Shown in pieces: positions 18,778 through 26,388 of a DNA stretch of 64,000 bases (the stretch's first letter is position 1; each line of letters opens with the position of its first letter). The stretch is taken from the NCBI GenBank assembly GCA_945952025.1, contig CAMFGW010000010.1, positions 22,507 through 86,506 on the forward strand, read 5' to 3'. This stretch comes from an uncultured Paracoccaceae bacterium. Its GTDB lineage: Bacteria > Pseudomonadota > Alphaproteobacteria > Rhodobacterales > Rhodobacteraceae. The position numbers were made by a program, and so were the translations under genes. The notes below the pieces were generated by a model. That model was not told the origin of the DNA. It made no database searches and worked only from the letters and a program-made list of their open reading frames with translations.

Positions 18778-19251
18778 ATGAAAAACCTGAAGAAACAGCG
18801 CCGCATCCAGATCATCGCCCTGGCCTTCGTCGCCATGGCGGCGGCACTCCTGGCGGTTAAGTTCGCAGAGTCGAACGCGCTTCAGTACTTTCGCTCGCCC
18901 AGCCAGGTCCAGTCAGACCCGCCGCGTCCGTCAGAAATCTTTCGCATCGGCGGGCTGGTCGAGAAGGGATCGCTCGTCCGCGGCGTGGGCACCACCGTCA
19001 CCTTCCGCGTCACCGATACGAACGCGAGCGTTCCGGTCGAATTCACCGGCGTCCTGCCCGACCTCTTCGCCGAGGGGCAGGGCATGGTCGGCACCGGCAC
19101 GATGAAGAACGGCACCTTCGTCGCGTCCGAGATCCTGGCCAAGCATGATGAAAACTACATGCCGAAAGAGGTCATCGACGCCTTGAAGGCGCAGGGCATC
19201 TATGTCGACCCCAAGACCAAGGCGATGACGAGCGTGCCGCCGTCCCCCTGA
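18778..19251 (+). CDS. ccmE: Cytochrome c maturation heme chaperone CcmE
   Basis: Periplasmic membrane-anchored protein that binds heme covalently and hands it to CcmF/H. 157 aa. One N-terminal helix (IQIIALAFVAMAAALLAVKF) is followed by an OB-fold domain; the heme-binding His123 and Tyr127 are in AKHDENYMPKEV. It lies 13 bp after argC. Its functional partners ccmF and ccmH are 1.4 kb downstream, separated by the endolysin/holin pair. Confidence 0.95.
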   Translation: MKNLKKQRRIQIIALAFVAMAAALLAVKFAESNALQYFRSPSQVQSDPPRPSEIFRIGGLVEKGSLVRGVGTTVTFRVTDTNASVPVEFTGVLPDLFAEGQGMVGTGTMKNGTFVASEILAKHDENYMPKEVIDALKAQGIYVDPKTKAMTSVPPSP

Positions 19252-19291
19252 CGCGCGGCGGGGCACCACCGCGCGGGGCCGCTCCCGCGAT

Positions 19292-19297
19292 TTAACC
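19292..19297 (+). promoter_or_regulatory. Possible CtrA half-site upstream of the endolysin gene
   Basis: TTAACC lies about 45 bp before the endolysin start in a locally AT-richer patch. CtrA controls gene-transfer-agent release in Rhodobacter capsulatus, and TTAA(C) is its half-site. The second half of the TTAA-N7-TTAA consensus is not present, so this is weak. Confidence 0.2.
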
Positions 19298-19340
19298 TTT
19301 TGTCCGCACCTTTCCCCCATCACTCAAGGGGGACTGACCC

Positions 19341-19952
19341 ATGCAGACGGTGCAACAGATCGCCGACGACATCGTGCGGCGCGAGGGGGGCTATGTGGAC
19401 GACCCGGCCGATCCGGGCGGGGCCACGAACCATGGCGTGACACTTGCGACGCTGGCGCGGCTCGGGCGGGACGAAACGGGCGACGGGCAGGTCGACAGGG
19501 CGGACGTGAAGGCGCTGACGGCGGCCGATGCCGCGACGATCTTCATCGAGCAATATTACCGCAAGCCGGGGCTCGCGGCGCTGCCCGATGGGCTGCAGCC
19601 GTCGGTCTTCGACATGTATGTGAACGCGGGCGCCAATGCCGTGCGCATCCTGCAGCGGCTTTTGACAGAGCTCGGCCATCCGGTGACCGAGGACGGTATC
19701 GTCGGGCGCGAGACGGCACGGGCGGCACGGGCGGCGGCGGCGGTCGATCCGGCGCTCTTGGCCGACGCCTATGGCATCGCGCGGCGCAACTACTACTACC
19801 ACCTTGGCGACATCCGCCCCGCGAGCCGCAAGTTCGCCCGCCGCAATGACGGCGGCAAGGGCGGCTGGATCACGCGCGCCGAAGAGTTCATCTCTGCCCC
19901 CTACCGGCTGACGGACGCCCAGCACCGGGCGCGGGTGTCGGCATGGGCCTGA
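19341..19952 (+). CDS. GH108-type endolysin (probable GTA release lysin)
   Basis: Peptidoglycan hydrolase of glycoside hydrolase family 108 with a PG_binding_3-type C-terminal domain, 203 aa. The catalytic Glu (E15) is in the motif IVRREGGYVDDPADPGGATN, followed by HGVTLATLARLG. The C-terminal half (YYRKPGLAALPDGLQPSVFD) matches the muramidase/PG-binding module. There is no signal peptide, so it needs a holin to reach the wall; the next gene overlaps it by 10 bp and is a holin. In R. capsulatus a similar endolysin/holin pair outside the main GTA cluster releases GTA particles. No phage structural genes surround it here. Confidence 0.88.
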   Translation: MQTVQQIADDIVRREGGYVDDPADPGGATNHGVTLATLARLGRDETGDGQVDRADVKALTAADAATIFIEQYYRKPGLAALPDGLQPSVFDMYVNAGANAVRILQRLLTELGHPVTEDGIVGRETARAARAAAAVDPALLADAYGIARRNYYYHLGDIRPASRKFARRNDGGKGGWITRAEEFISAPYRLTDAQHRARVSAWA

Positions 19953-20521
19953 TGAACCTGCTGTTCGGCGGTGGCGGCGCGGGGCTGGCGCAGGCCGGCC
20001 GCACGGTCAAGGACGTGGCCGAGATCTTCGTGCCGAACGAGACGCGCAAGATGGAGCTGTCGGCAGAGGCCTTCAAGTCCGCGCAAGAGGCGGCGCGGGC
20101 CGAGTTCGCGCAAAGCCAGTCGGGGTTTTTCGACCGGCTGATGAACGGGCTGAACCGGCTGCCACGGCCCTTCCTGGCCTTCGGGACCATCGGGCTTTTC
20201 ATCTATGCGATGGTCGATCCGCTGTCCTTCGCGCGGCGGATGGTCGGGCTCAGCTATGTGCCGGAACCGCTCTGGTGGCTGATGACGGCCATCGTCGGCT
20301 TCTATTTCGGCGCGCGCGAGGCACATTACTTTCGTCTGCGCCCCCCCCCCGGCACCGCACCCGACCCCGAGGCGACCGGCGAGGTGCTGGCGGATCCGGC
20401 CGGAGACGCCGCCGCGCCCGCGCCCGCGCAGAACGCCAATCCGGCGCGCGATGCGCTGATCCGAAGGGGTGCCGCGCGCGAGGCTGGCGGCCGCCCCGAC
20501 GAGGCGGGGCGCAGCCGCTGA
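19943..20521 (+). CDS. GTA_holin_3TM family holin
   Basis: Predicted inner-membrane holin, 192 aa. It starts MGLMNLLFGGGGAGLAQAGR, has an amphipathic charged region (RKMELSAEAFKSAQEAARAEFAQ), then hydrophobic segments (FLAFGTIGLFIYAMV and LWWLMTAIVGFYFGAREA), matching the holin family named for gene-transfer-agent release (GTA_holin_3TM). A hydrophilic Ala/Pro-rich tail of about 55 residues follows. It overlaps the endolysin gene, so the two form a lysis cassette. The tail runs through a C-run (ccccccccccgg) at 20341-20350 where length variation could shift the frame. Confidence 0.85.
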   Translation: MGLMNLLFGGGGAGLAQAGRTVKDVAEIFVPNETRKMELSAEAFKSAQEAARAEFAQSQSGFFDRLMNGLNRLPRPFLAFGTIGLFIYAMVDPLSFARRMVGLSYVPEPLWWLMTAIVGFYFGAREAHYFRLRPPPGTAPDPEATGEVLADPAGDAAAPAPAQNANPARDALIRRGAAREAGGRPDEAGRSR

Positions 20522-20651
20522 ACCCATCCCGCGCCGGCGCCGGTTTTCGCGCTGGCGCCCGTTTTCGTGCCAGACCTGCCGCCATTGTGACTGTGCCAAA
20601 GCGCCGCGCCCCATTTCCCTTTGCCGTGGAGGGCCTTATGGTTGGCCCACC

Positions 20652-22604
20652 ATGACAGAGCTTGGCCACTTCTCCCTCGCCCTCGCCCTTGCGATCGCCA
20701 TCCTGCAGGCGACAATCCCGCTTGTCGGCGCCCAGACCGGCCGCCGGCGGTGGATGGAGTTCGGAACCCCCCTTGCGCTGGCGCAATTCGTGGCCATCGC
20801 GGTCAGCTTCGCGGCGCTGATGCATGCCTTCATCACCTCGGACTTCTCGCTCCGCGTGGTGGTGCAGAATTCGCATTCGATGAAGCCGATGCTTTACAAG
20901 ATCGCCGGCGTCTGGGGGAACCACGAGGGCTCGATGCTGCTCTGGGTCCTGATCCTGGCGGCCTTCGGGGCGGCGCTGGCGCTCTTCGGGCAGGGGCTGC
21001 CTGTTCCGCTCAAGGCCCGGGCGCTGGCCGTTCAGGCGCTGATTGGCGTGGCCTTCCTGGCCTTCATCCTCTTCACTTCGAACCCGTTCGACCGGCTGGC
21101 CGTGCCGCCCTTCGACGGGCGCGACCTTAACCCCCTCCTGCAGGACCCCGGCCTCGCCTTCCATCCGCCGTTCCTCTATTTCGGCTATGTGGGCCTGTCG
21201 ATGTCCTACTCCTTCGCCATCGCGGCGCTGATCGGGGGCCGGGTCGACGCCGCCTGGGCGCGGTGGGTCCGGCCCTGGACGCTCGCGGCCTGGATCTTCC
21301 TGACCATCGGCATCGCCATGGGGTCCTGGTGGGCCTATTACGAGCTTGGCTGGGGCGGCTTCTGGTTCTGGGACCCGGTCGAGAATGCGAGCTTCATGCC
21401 CTGGCTGCTGGCAGCTGCGCTTCTCCATTCCGCCATCGTCGTGGAAAAGCGCGAGGCGCTGAAAAGCTGGACCATCCTCCTGGCGATCCTCGCCTTCGGC
21501 TTCTCGCTCATCGGCACCTTCATCGTCCGGTCGGGCGTCATCACCTCGGTCCATGCCTTCGCGAACGACCCCGAACGGGGGGTGTTCATCCTTGGCATCC
21601 TCGCGCTTCTGATCGGGGGCGGGCTCACGCTCTTCGCGATCCGGGCGCCGGGGATGCAGGCGCGGGGCGTCTTTGGCGTCGTCAGCCGGGAATCTGCGCT
21701 GGTCGTCAACAACATCCTGCTGGCGGTGGCGGCCTTCGTCGTCTTCATCGGCACGCTCTGGCCCCTCTTCGCCGAGCTTGCCTTCAACGACAAGATCTCG
21801 GTCGGCGCGCCCTTCTTCGACCGGGCCTTCACCCCCTTCTTCGTCATCCTGGCGCTGGTGCTGCCGTTCGGCGCAATCCTGCCCTGGAAGCGGGGCAAGC
21901 TTCGCACCGCCGCGCGGCCGCTCCTGGGGGCCGGGGCGCTTGCCGTCGCACTCGGGGCCCTGGCCTTCGCCATGCAGACCGGCCGGTCCGCACTTGGCCC
22001 GGTCGGCATGGCGCTTGGCGCCTGGCTCGTCCTTGGGGCCATGACCGACCTCTGGCTGCGCGCCGGAGGCACGCCCGCCCGACTGACCCGCCTGCCGCGG
22101 TCTGACTGGGGCAAGGCGGCGGCGCATGCGGGGCTGGGCATCGTCATCATCGGCGTGTCGGGCGTCATGGCCTGGACGGTCGAGGACATCCGCACCGTGA
22201 AGGTGGGCGAAAGCTTCCCCCTTGGCCAGTATGAGGTCACGCTCGACGGTGTCGCGAATGCGCGCGGCGCGAACTATTCGACGCGCATGGCCACGATGAC
22301 GGTGCGCGAGGCGGGGGCGGTCGTCGCCGTCCTTCACCCCGAAAAGCGCTTCTACCCGGTCCAGTCGATGCCGACGACCGAGGCCGCGATCCAGCAGGGC
22401 CTGTTCCGCGACATCTACCTGACGCTTGGCGATCATCAGGATGACGGCGGCTGGGCGGTGCGCAGCTACGTCAAGCCCTTCACCAACTGGATTTGGGCGG
22501 GCTCGCTTCTGATGGGCTTCGGCGGGCTTCTGAGCCTCAGCGACCGCCGGCTCAGGATCGGCGCTGCGGCCCGGCGCGTGCCCGCCGCGCAAGCGGCGGA
22601 ATGA
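20652..22604 (+). CDS. ccmF: Heme lyase subunit CcmF
   Basis: Large polytopic membrane protein that attaches heme to apocytochrome c with CcmH. 650 aa. It contains the tryptophan-rich WWD-type signature (LGWGGFWFWDPVENASFMPWLL) near residue 235, the conserved HNSHSMKPMLYKIAG-like start of the family (NSHSMKPMLYKIAGVWGNHEG), and about 15 membrane helices. The track ORF starts upstream at 20469; the ATG at 20652 (MTELGHFSLALALA) is chosen as the family start. The stop overlaps ccmH (ATGA). Confidence 0.94.
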   Translation: MTELGHFSLALALAIAILQATIPLVGAQTGRRRWMEFGTPLALAQFVAIAVSFAALMHAFITSDFSLRVVVQNSHSMKPMLYKIAGVWGNHEGSMLLWVLILAAFGAALALFGQGLPVPLKARALAVQALIGVAFLAFILFTSNPFDRLAVPPFDGRDLNPLLQDPGLAFHPPFLYFGYVGLSMSYSFAIAALIGGRVDAAWARWVRPWTLAAWIFLTIGIAMGSWWAYYELGWGGFWFWDPVENASFMPWLLAAALLHSAIVVEKREALKSWTILLAILAFGFSLIGTFIVRSGVITSVHAFANDPERGVFILGILALLIGGGLTLFAIRAPGMQARGVFGVVSRESALVVNNILLAVAAFVVFIGTLWPLFAELAFNDKISVGAPFFDRAFTPFFVILALVLPFGAILPWKRGKLRTAARPLLGAGALAVALGALAFAMQTGRSALGPVGMALGAWLVLGAMTDLWLRAGGTPARLTRLPRSDWGKAAAHAGLGIVIIGVSGVMAWTVEDIRTVKVGESFPLGQYEVTLDGVANARGANYSTRMATMTVREAGAVVAVLHPEKRFYPVQSMPTTEAAIQQGLFRDIYLTLGDHQDDGGWAVRSYVKPFTNWIWAGSLLMGFGGLLSLSDRRLRIGAAARRVPAAQAAE

Positions 22605-23086
22605 GGATGCGGGGCCTGCGCCTGATCCTTGCGGTCTTTCTTCTGGCCTTCGCGCTGCCCGCCGTCGCGGTCCAGCCGGACGAGGTGCTGAGAGACCCGG
22701 CCCTTGAGGCGCGCGCGCGCGCTTTGTCAGAGATTGTGCGCTGCCCGGTCTGCCAGGGCGAGAACATCGACGATTCGAACGCCTCCATCGCCCGCGACTT
22801 GCGCCTTCTGATCCGCGAGCGGCTGACGAAGGGCGACAGCGACGATCAGGTCATCGCCTACCTGACCGACCGCTACGGCGACTTCATCCTGTTCCGCCCG
22901 CGCCTGTCGGGGCCGAACCTGATCCTGTGGGGCGCGGGGCCGGTGCTGCTGCTCGTGGCTCTTCTGGGCGCCTTCCTCTATATCCGCCGCCGGTCGAGCG
23001 CGGGGCCGCCCGCCGTCGAAGCCCCCCTGACGCGTGAGGAACAGGAAAGGCTCGCGGCGCTGACCTCGGGCCCCCCCATGGAGTGA
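22601..23086 (+). CDS. ccmH: Cytochrome c maturation protein CcmH (CycL-like)
   Basis: Periplasmic thioredox protein that keeps the CXXCH motif of apocytochrome c reduced and works with CcmF. 161 aa. It has a signal peptide (LRLILAVFLLAFALPAVAV), the redox CPVC at C48/C51 in IVRCPVCQGENIDDSNASIA, and a single C-terminal helix (LILWGAGPVLLLVALLGAFLYI). It has no ccmI-like C-terminal extension. Start chosen at the ATG overlapping the ccmF stop. Confidence 0.93.
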   Translation: MRMRGLRLILAVFLLAFALPAVAVQPDEVLRDPALEARARALSEIVRCPVCQGENIDDSNASIARDLRLLIRERLTKGDSDDQVIAYLTDRYGDFILFRPRLSGPNLILWGAGPVLLLVALLGAFLYIRRRSSAGPPAVEAPLTREEQERLAALTSGPPME

Positions 23087-23156
23087 CGCGCCGTTCCGCT
23101 TGGGCGCGCGCGCGATTGGCCCTACCGTTCGCCGATCCGGCGAAAGGAGCCCCGCG

Positions 23157-23930
23157 ATGACCGATGTCCTGACCTATGCGGCCGATGGCGGCGTCGCGGT
23201 CCTGACCCTGAACCGGCCCGAGTTGATGAATGCGCTGAACGCGCCCCTGCGCCGGGCGCTGCTGGATGGCATCGCGCGCGCCAATGCCGAGGCGCGGGTG
23301 ATCGTCCTGACCGGCGCGGGCCGCGCCTTTTCTTCGGGCCAGGACCTGACCGATGCGGGCGACCTGAGCGCCGTCGATTTCGAGCGCACCTTGCGCGAGG
23401 AATACGAGCCGCTTCTGCGCGCCCTCTGGGACAGCCCCCTGCCGGTGATCGCCGCCGTCAACGGCGCCGCCGCCGGGGCGGGGGCGAACCTCGCGCTCGC
23501 GGCCGATCTGGTCATCGCGGCCGAGGGCGCGCGCTTCGTCCAGGCCTTCACCCGCATCGCGCTCATCCCCGACGCGGGCGGCACCTACTGGCTGCCCCGG
23601 CAGGTCGGCTTCGCGCGCGCGATGGGGGCGATGATGCTGGCCGAGGCGGTGACGGCCCGGCAGGCCGCCGACTGGGGCATGATCTGGGAGGCGGTGCCCG
23701 ACGCCGAGTTCGCCGCCCGCTGGCAGGCCCGCGCACGAGTGCTTGCGCAGGGGCCGAAGGGGGCGCTGACCGGGGTCAAGCAGGCGCTGCGCGCGAGCCT
23801 TGTCAACGACCTTGAGGCGCAGCTGGCGCTCGAGGCGCGCTTGCAGGGCGCCTGCGGGCAGCACCCGGATTTCCGCGAGGGCGTGGCGGCTTTCCTCGAA
23901 AAGCGCCCGGCGCGATTCGCGGGGGCGTGA
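23157..23930 (+). CDS. Enoyl-CoA hydratase/isomerase family protein
   Basis: Crotonase-fold enzyme, 257 aa. It shows VAVLTLNRPELMNALN at the N-terminus, the oxyanion-hole segment GAGRAFSSGQDLTDAGDL, and AAVNGAAAGAGANLALAADLVIAAEGARF. The FSSGQDL form is reminiscent of PaaG-type isomerases (phenylacetate pathway), but no other paa gene is near, so I keep the general name. AAAGGAGC precedes the ATG at 23157, preferred over the track start. It converges on ung, with 3 bp between the stops. Confidence 0.85.
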   Translation: MTDVLTYAADGGVAVLTLNRPELMNALNAPLRRALLDGIARANAEARVIVLTGAGRAFSSGQDLTDAGDLSAVDFERTLREEYEPLLRALWDSPLPVIAAVNGAAAGAGANLALAADLVIAAEGARFVQAFTRIALIPDAGGTYWLPRQVGFARAMGAMMLAEAVTARQAADWGMIWEAVPDAEFAARWQARARVLAQGPKGALTGVKQALRASLVNDLEAQLALEARLQGACGQHPDFREGVAAFLEKRPARFAGA

Positions 23931-23933
23931 CCC

Positions 23934-24593
23934 TCAGGCCGCCCAGTCGATGGGCGGCTGGCCGCGATCTTCGAGCCAGCGGTTGACCGCGCTGAAGGGG
24001 CGCGAGCCGAAGAAGCCGCGCCGCGCCGACAGGGGCGAGGGGTGCGCGCTTTTGAGGAAGAGGTGGTCCCGGCCACCGATCCCGGTCGCCCGCGCCTGCG
24101 CTGCGGCGCCCCAAAGGACGAAGGCCGTGGGCCGGGTGGCGACTTCGGCCAGCACCTCATCGACGAGCCGGTCCCAGCCAAGTGCCGCATGACCGCCCGC
24201 CGCGCCCTCGGGCACGGTCAGCGTGCTGTTGAGCAGCAGCACCCCCTGCCGCGCCCAGCCCCGCAGGTCGCCGGTCTGGCGCGTCACACCAAGATCGGCC
24301 TGCAACTCCTTGTAGATGTTGGAAAGCGACCGGGGAAGGGGGCACACTTCAGGCGCCACCGAAAAGGCCAACCCATGGGCATGGCCGGCCGTCGGATAGG
24401 GGTCCTGGCCCAGGATCACCACCCGCACGCAGTCGGGCGGGGTCAGGTCCAGCGCCGTGAAGCGCTGGCCCTCTGGCGGCAGGATCGGGCGGGGGTCGGC
24501 GGCGATGCGGGCCGCGAGCGTTGACCAGCCGCGGGTGAAGAAGGGCAGATGTGCCCAGGCCGCTGGCGGGTGATCCACCTCAGGCCGCAACAT
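23934..24593 (-). CDS. ung: Uracil-DNA glycosylase
   Basis: Removes uracil from DNA at the start of base excision repair. Family 1 enzyme, 219 aa. The water-activating motif is VVILGQDPYPTAGHAHGLAFSV with Asp64. LLNSTLTVPEG follows, and the C-terminal HPSPLSARRGFFG holds the catalytic His and the DNA-intercalating loop. Its ATG overlaps the trpD stop by one base (TGATG), so it is likely co-transcribed with trpGD, an unusual partner. Confidence 0.95.
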   Translation of the reverse strand: MLRPEVDHPPAAWAHLPFFTRGWSTLAARIAADPRPILPPEGQRFTALDLTPPDCVRVVILGQDPYPTAGHAHGLAFSVAPEVCPLPRSLSNIYKELQADLGVTRQTGDLRGWARQGVLLLNSTLTVPEGAAGGHAALGWDRLVDEVLAEVATRPTAFVLWGAAAQARATGIGGRDHLFLKSAHPSPLSARRGFFGSRPFSAVNRWLEDRGQPPIDWAA

Positions 24594-25618
24594 CAGGCCA
24601 CAGGCGGAAGCGGGACCGCTGCCACCAGTGCCATCACCTTTGCCTTTGCCGCGCCGCTGTCGATCGACTGGGCGGCAAGGGCCACGCCCTCTTTCAGGTC
24701 ACTCACCTTAGCTGCGATCAGCAAGGCTGCGGCACTGTTCAACAAAACCGCATCGCGGTAGGCGCCCTTGGCCCCGTCCAGAACGGCGCGCATGGCCTCG
24801 ACATTCTCGGCCGGGGTGCCGCCCACGATCTCTTCGAAAGGATGGACGGGCAGGCCCGCATCCTCGGGGTGGATCTCGAACTCGGTGACCTTGCCGTCCT
24901 TCAGCTCGGCCACGAAACTGCGGTCGGAAATCGCGATCTCGTCGCTGCCGTCGCCGCCGTGGACGATCCAGGCGCGGTCCGAGCCAAGGGCGCCCAGCAC
25001 CTCTGCCATCGGGCGCACCCAGCGGCGGGCGAAGGTGCCGGTCAGCTGGCGCTTGACGCCTGCCGGGTTGGTCAGGGGACCGAGAAGGTTGAAGACGGTG
25101 CGGGTGCCAAGCTCGGTCCGCGTCGGCATGACATGGCGGATCGCGGGGTGGTGCATCGGCGCCATCATGAAGGCGAGTCCGCAGTTTTTCAGCGTGGTTT
25201 CAACGACATCCGGGCCGATCATCACGTTGATGCCAAGCTGCGTCAGCGCATCCGCCGCGCCCGACTTCGACGACAGGTTGCGGTTGCCGTGCTTGGCGAC
25301 CGGCACGCCGGCGCCCGCCACGACGAAGGCCGTGGTGGTCGAGATGTTGAGCGTGCCCTTGCCGTCGCCGCCGGTGCCGACGATGTCCATGGCGTTCTTC
25401 GGCGCCCGCACGCCGTTGCATTTGTCGCGCATGACGCGGGCGGCGGCGGCGATTTCCTCGACCGTCTCGCCCCTGGTGCGAAGCGCCATCAGAAGGCCGC
25501 CCATCTGGCTGGGCGTCGCGTCGCCGGCAAAGAGGACGCGGAAGGCAAGCTCTGCCTCTTCGCGCGTCAGGGGTCGGTCGGCGGCCAGGCCGATCAGCGG
25601 GCGAAGGTCGGCGCTCAT
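24593..25618 (-). CDS. trpD: Anthranilate phosphoribosyltransferase
   Basis: Second step of tryptophan synthesis: anthranilate plus PRPP to phosphoribosylanthranilate. 341 aa. The PRPP-binding [14 protein letters not shown] motif is near residue 81, followed by [23 protein letters not shown] and [35 protein letters not shown]. It overlaps trpG by 4 bp upstream and ung by 1 bp downstream. trpC, which commonly follows trpD in related genomes, is absent; ung takes that position. Confidence 0.95.
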   Translation of the reverse strand: MSADLRPLIGLAADRPLTREEAELAFRVLFAGDATPSQMGGLLMALRTRGETVEEIAAAARVMRDKCNGVRAPKNAMDIVGTGGDGKGTLNISTTTAFVVAGAGVPVAKHGNRNLSSKSGAADALTQLGINVMIGPDVVETTLKNCGLAFMMAPMHHPAIRHVMPTRTELGTRTVFNLLGPLTNPAGVKRQLTGTFARRWVRPMAEVLGALGSDRAWIVHGGDGSDEIAISDRSFVAELKDGKVTEFEIHPEDAGLPVHPFEEIVGGTPAENVEAMRAVLDGAKGAYRDAVLLNSAAALLIAAKVSDLKEGVALAAQSIDSGAAKAKVMALVAAVPLPPVA

Positions 25619-26217
25619 GCAGCACCCTTCAGGGGCGCAAGGCGGACGCCAGAGGTTTTCAGAAACGTTTCCAGCATCTTGTGGCCATGTTCCGAGGCAA
25701 TGCTTTCAGGGTGGAACTGCACCCCCTCGATCGGCAGATGACGGTGGCGCAGGCCCATGATCGTGCCATCCTCGAGCCAGGCCGTGACCTCGAGCGTATC
25801 GGGAAGGCTCGCTCGGTCCACGATCAGCGAATGGTAGCGCGTCGCCTGGAAGGGCGAGGGCAGGCTGGCAAAGACGCCCGCGTCTTCATGGTGGATGGTG
25901 CCCATCTTGCCGTGCACGATCTCGTGGCAGCGCACGACATTGCCGCCGAAGGCCTGGCCGATCGCCTGGTGGCCAAGGCAGACGCCCAAAAGCGGCACGC
26001 CCTTTTCGGCGGCGGCGAGGATCAGGGGCAGGCAGATCCCGGCTTGGTCGGGGTCGCAGGGGCCGGGGGACAGGACGATCGCCTCAGGCCCCGTCGCCAG
26101 CGCCTGTTCGACACTCAGGGCGTCGTTGCGGTGCACGTCGACCTCGGCCCCGACCTCGCCCAGATAATGCACGAGGTTGTAGGTAAAGCTGTCGTAATTG
26201 TCGATCAGAAGCAGCAT
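25615..26217 (-). CDS. trpG: Anthranilate synthase glutamine amidotransferase subunit
   Basis: Class I glutamine amidotransferase that supplies ammonia to TrpE. 200 aa. [22 protein letters not shown] is the diagnostic N-terminus; the nucleophilic Cys is in [15 protein letters not shown] and the His/Glu pair in [10 protein letters not shown]. The track start at 26283 is too far upstream; the ATG at 26217 with AAAGGATAC is used. It is 2.4 kb from trpE, with an oppositely oriented gene between them. Confidence 0.94.
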   Translation of the reverse strand: MLLLIDNYDSFTYNLVHYLGEVGAEVDVHRNDALSVEQALATGPEAIVLSPGPCDPDQAGICLPLILAAAEKGVPLLGVCLGHQAIGQAFGGNVVRCHEIVHGKMGTIHHEDAGVFASLPSPFQATRYHSLIVDRASLPDTLEVTAWLEDGTIMGLRHRHLPIEGVQFHPESIASEHGHKMLETFLKTSGVRLAPLKGAA

Positions 26218-26388
26218 GGCGTATCCTTTCGGCCCGTCCCGGCCGACCATGGCGGGCTGGCAGCAATCGGGGGGTGATCCCAAAAGCAGGTCAGGCTATA
26301 GATGGGCTGAAGATGCGTCGGGGTGCAAGGGCTTCCGGTTCGCCGGGGGACCGACATCACCAGAGGCGCGCGGGGACCGGAGGCGTAT

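Noticed and set aside
19292-19308. Full CtrA box TTAA-N7-TTAA before the endolysin
   Set aside because: The second half reads TCCG, so only a half-site remains.
19341-20521. Prophage remnant
   Set aside because: Only the endolysin and a GTA-type holin are present, flanked closely by argC-ccmE and ccmF-ccmH with no integrase, att repeats or structural genes.
20250-22592. 780-aa minus-strand ORF over the holin and ccmF
   Set aside because: Shadow of ccmF in high-GC sequence; composition (Arg, Asp, Pro, Glu-rich) is not protein-like and ccmF is certain.
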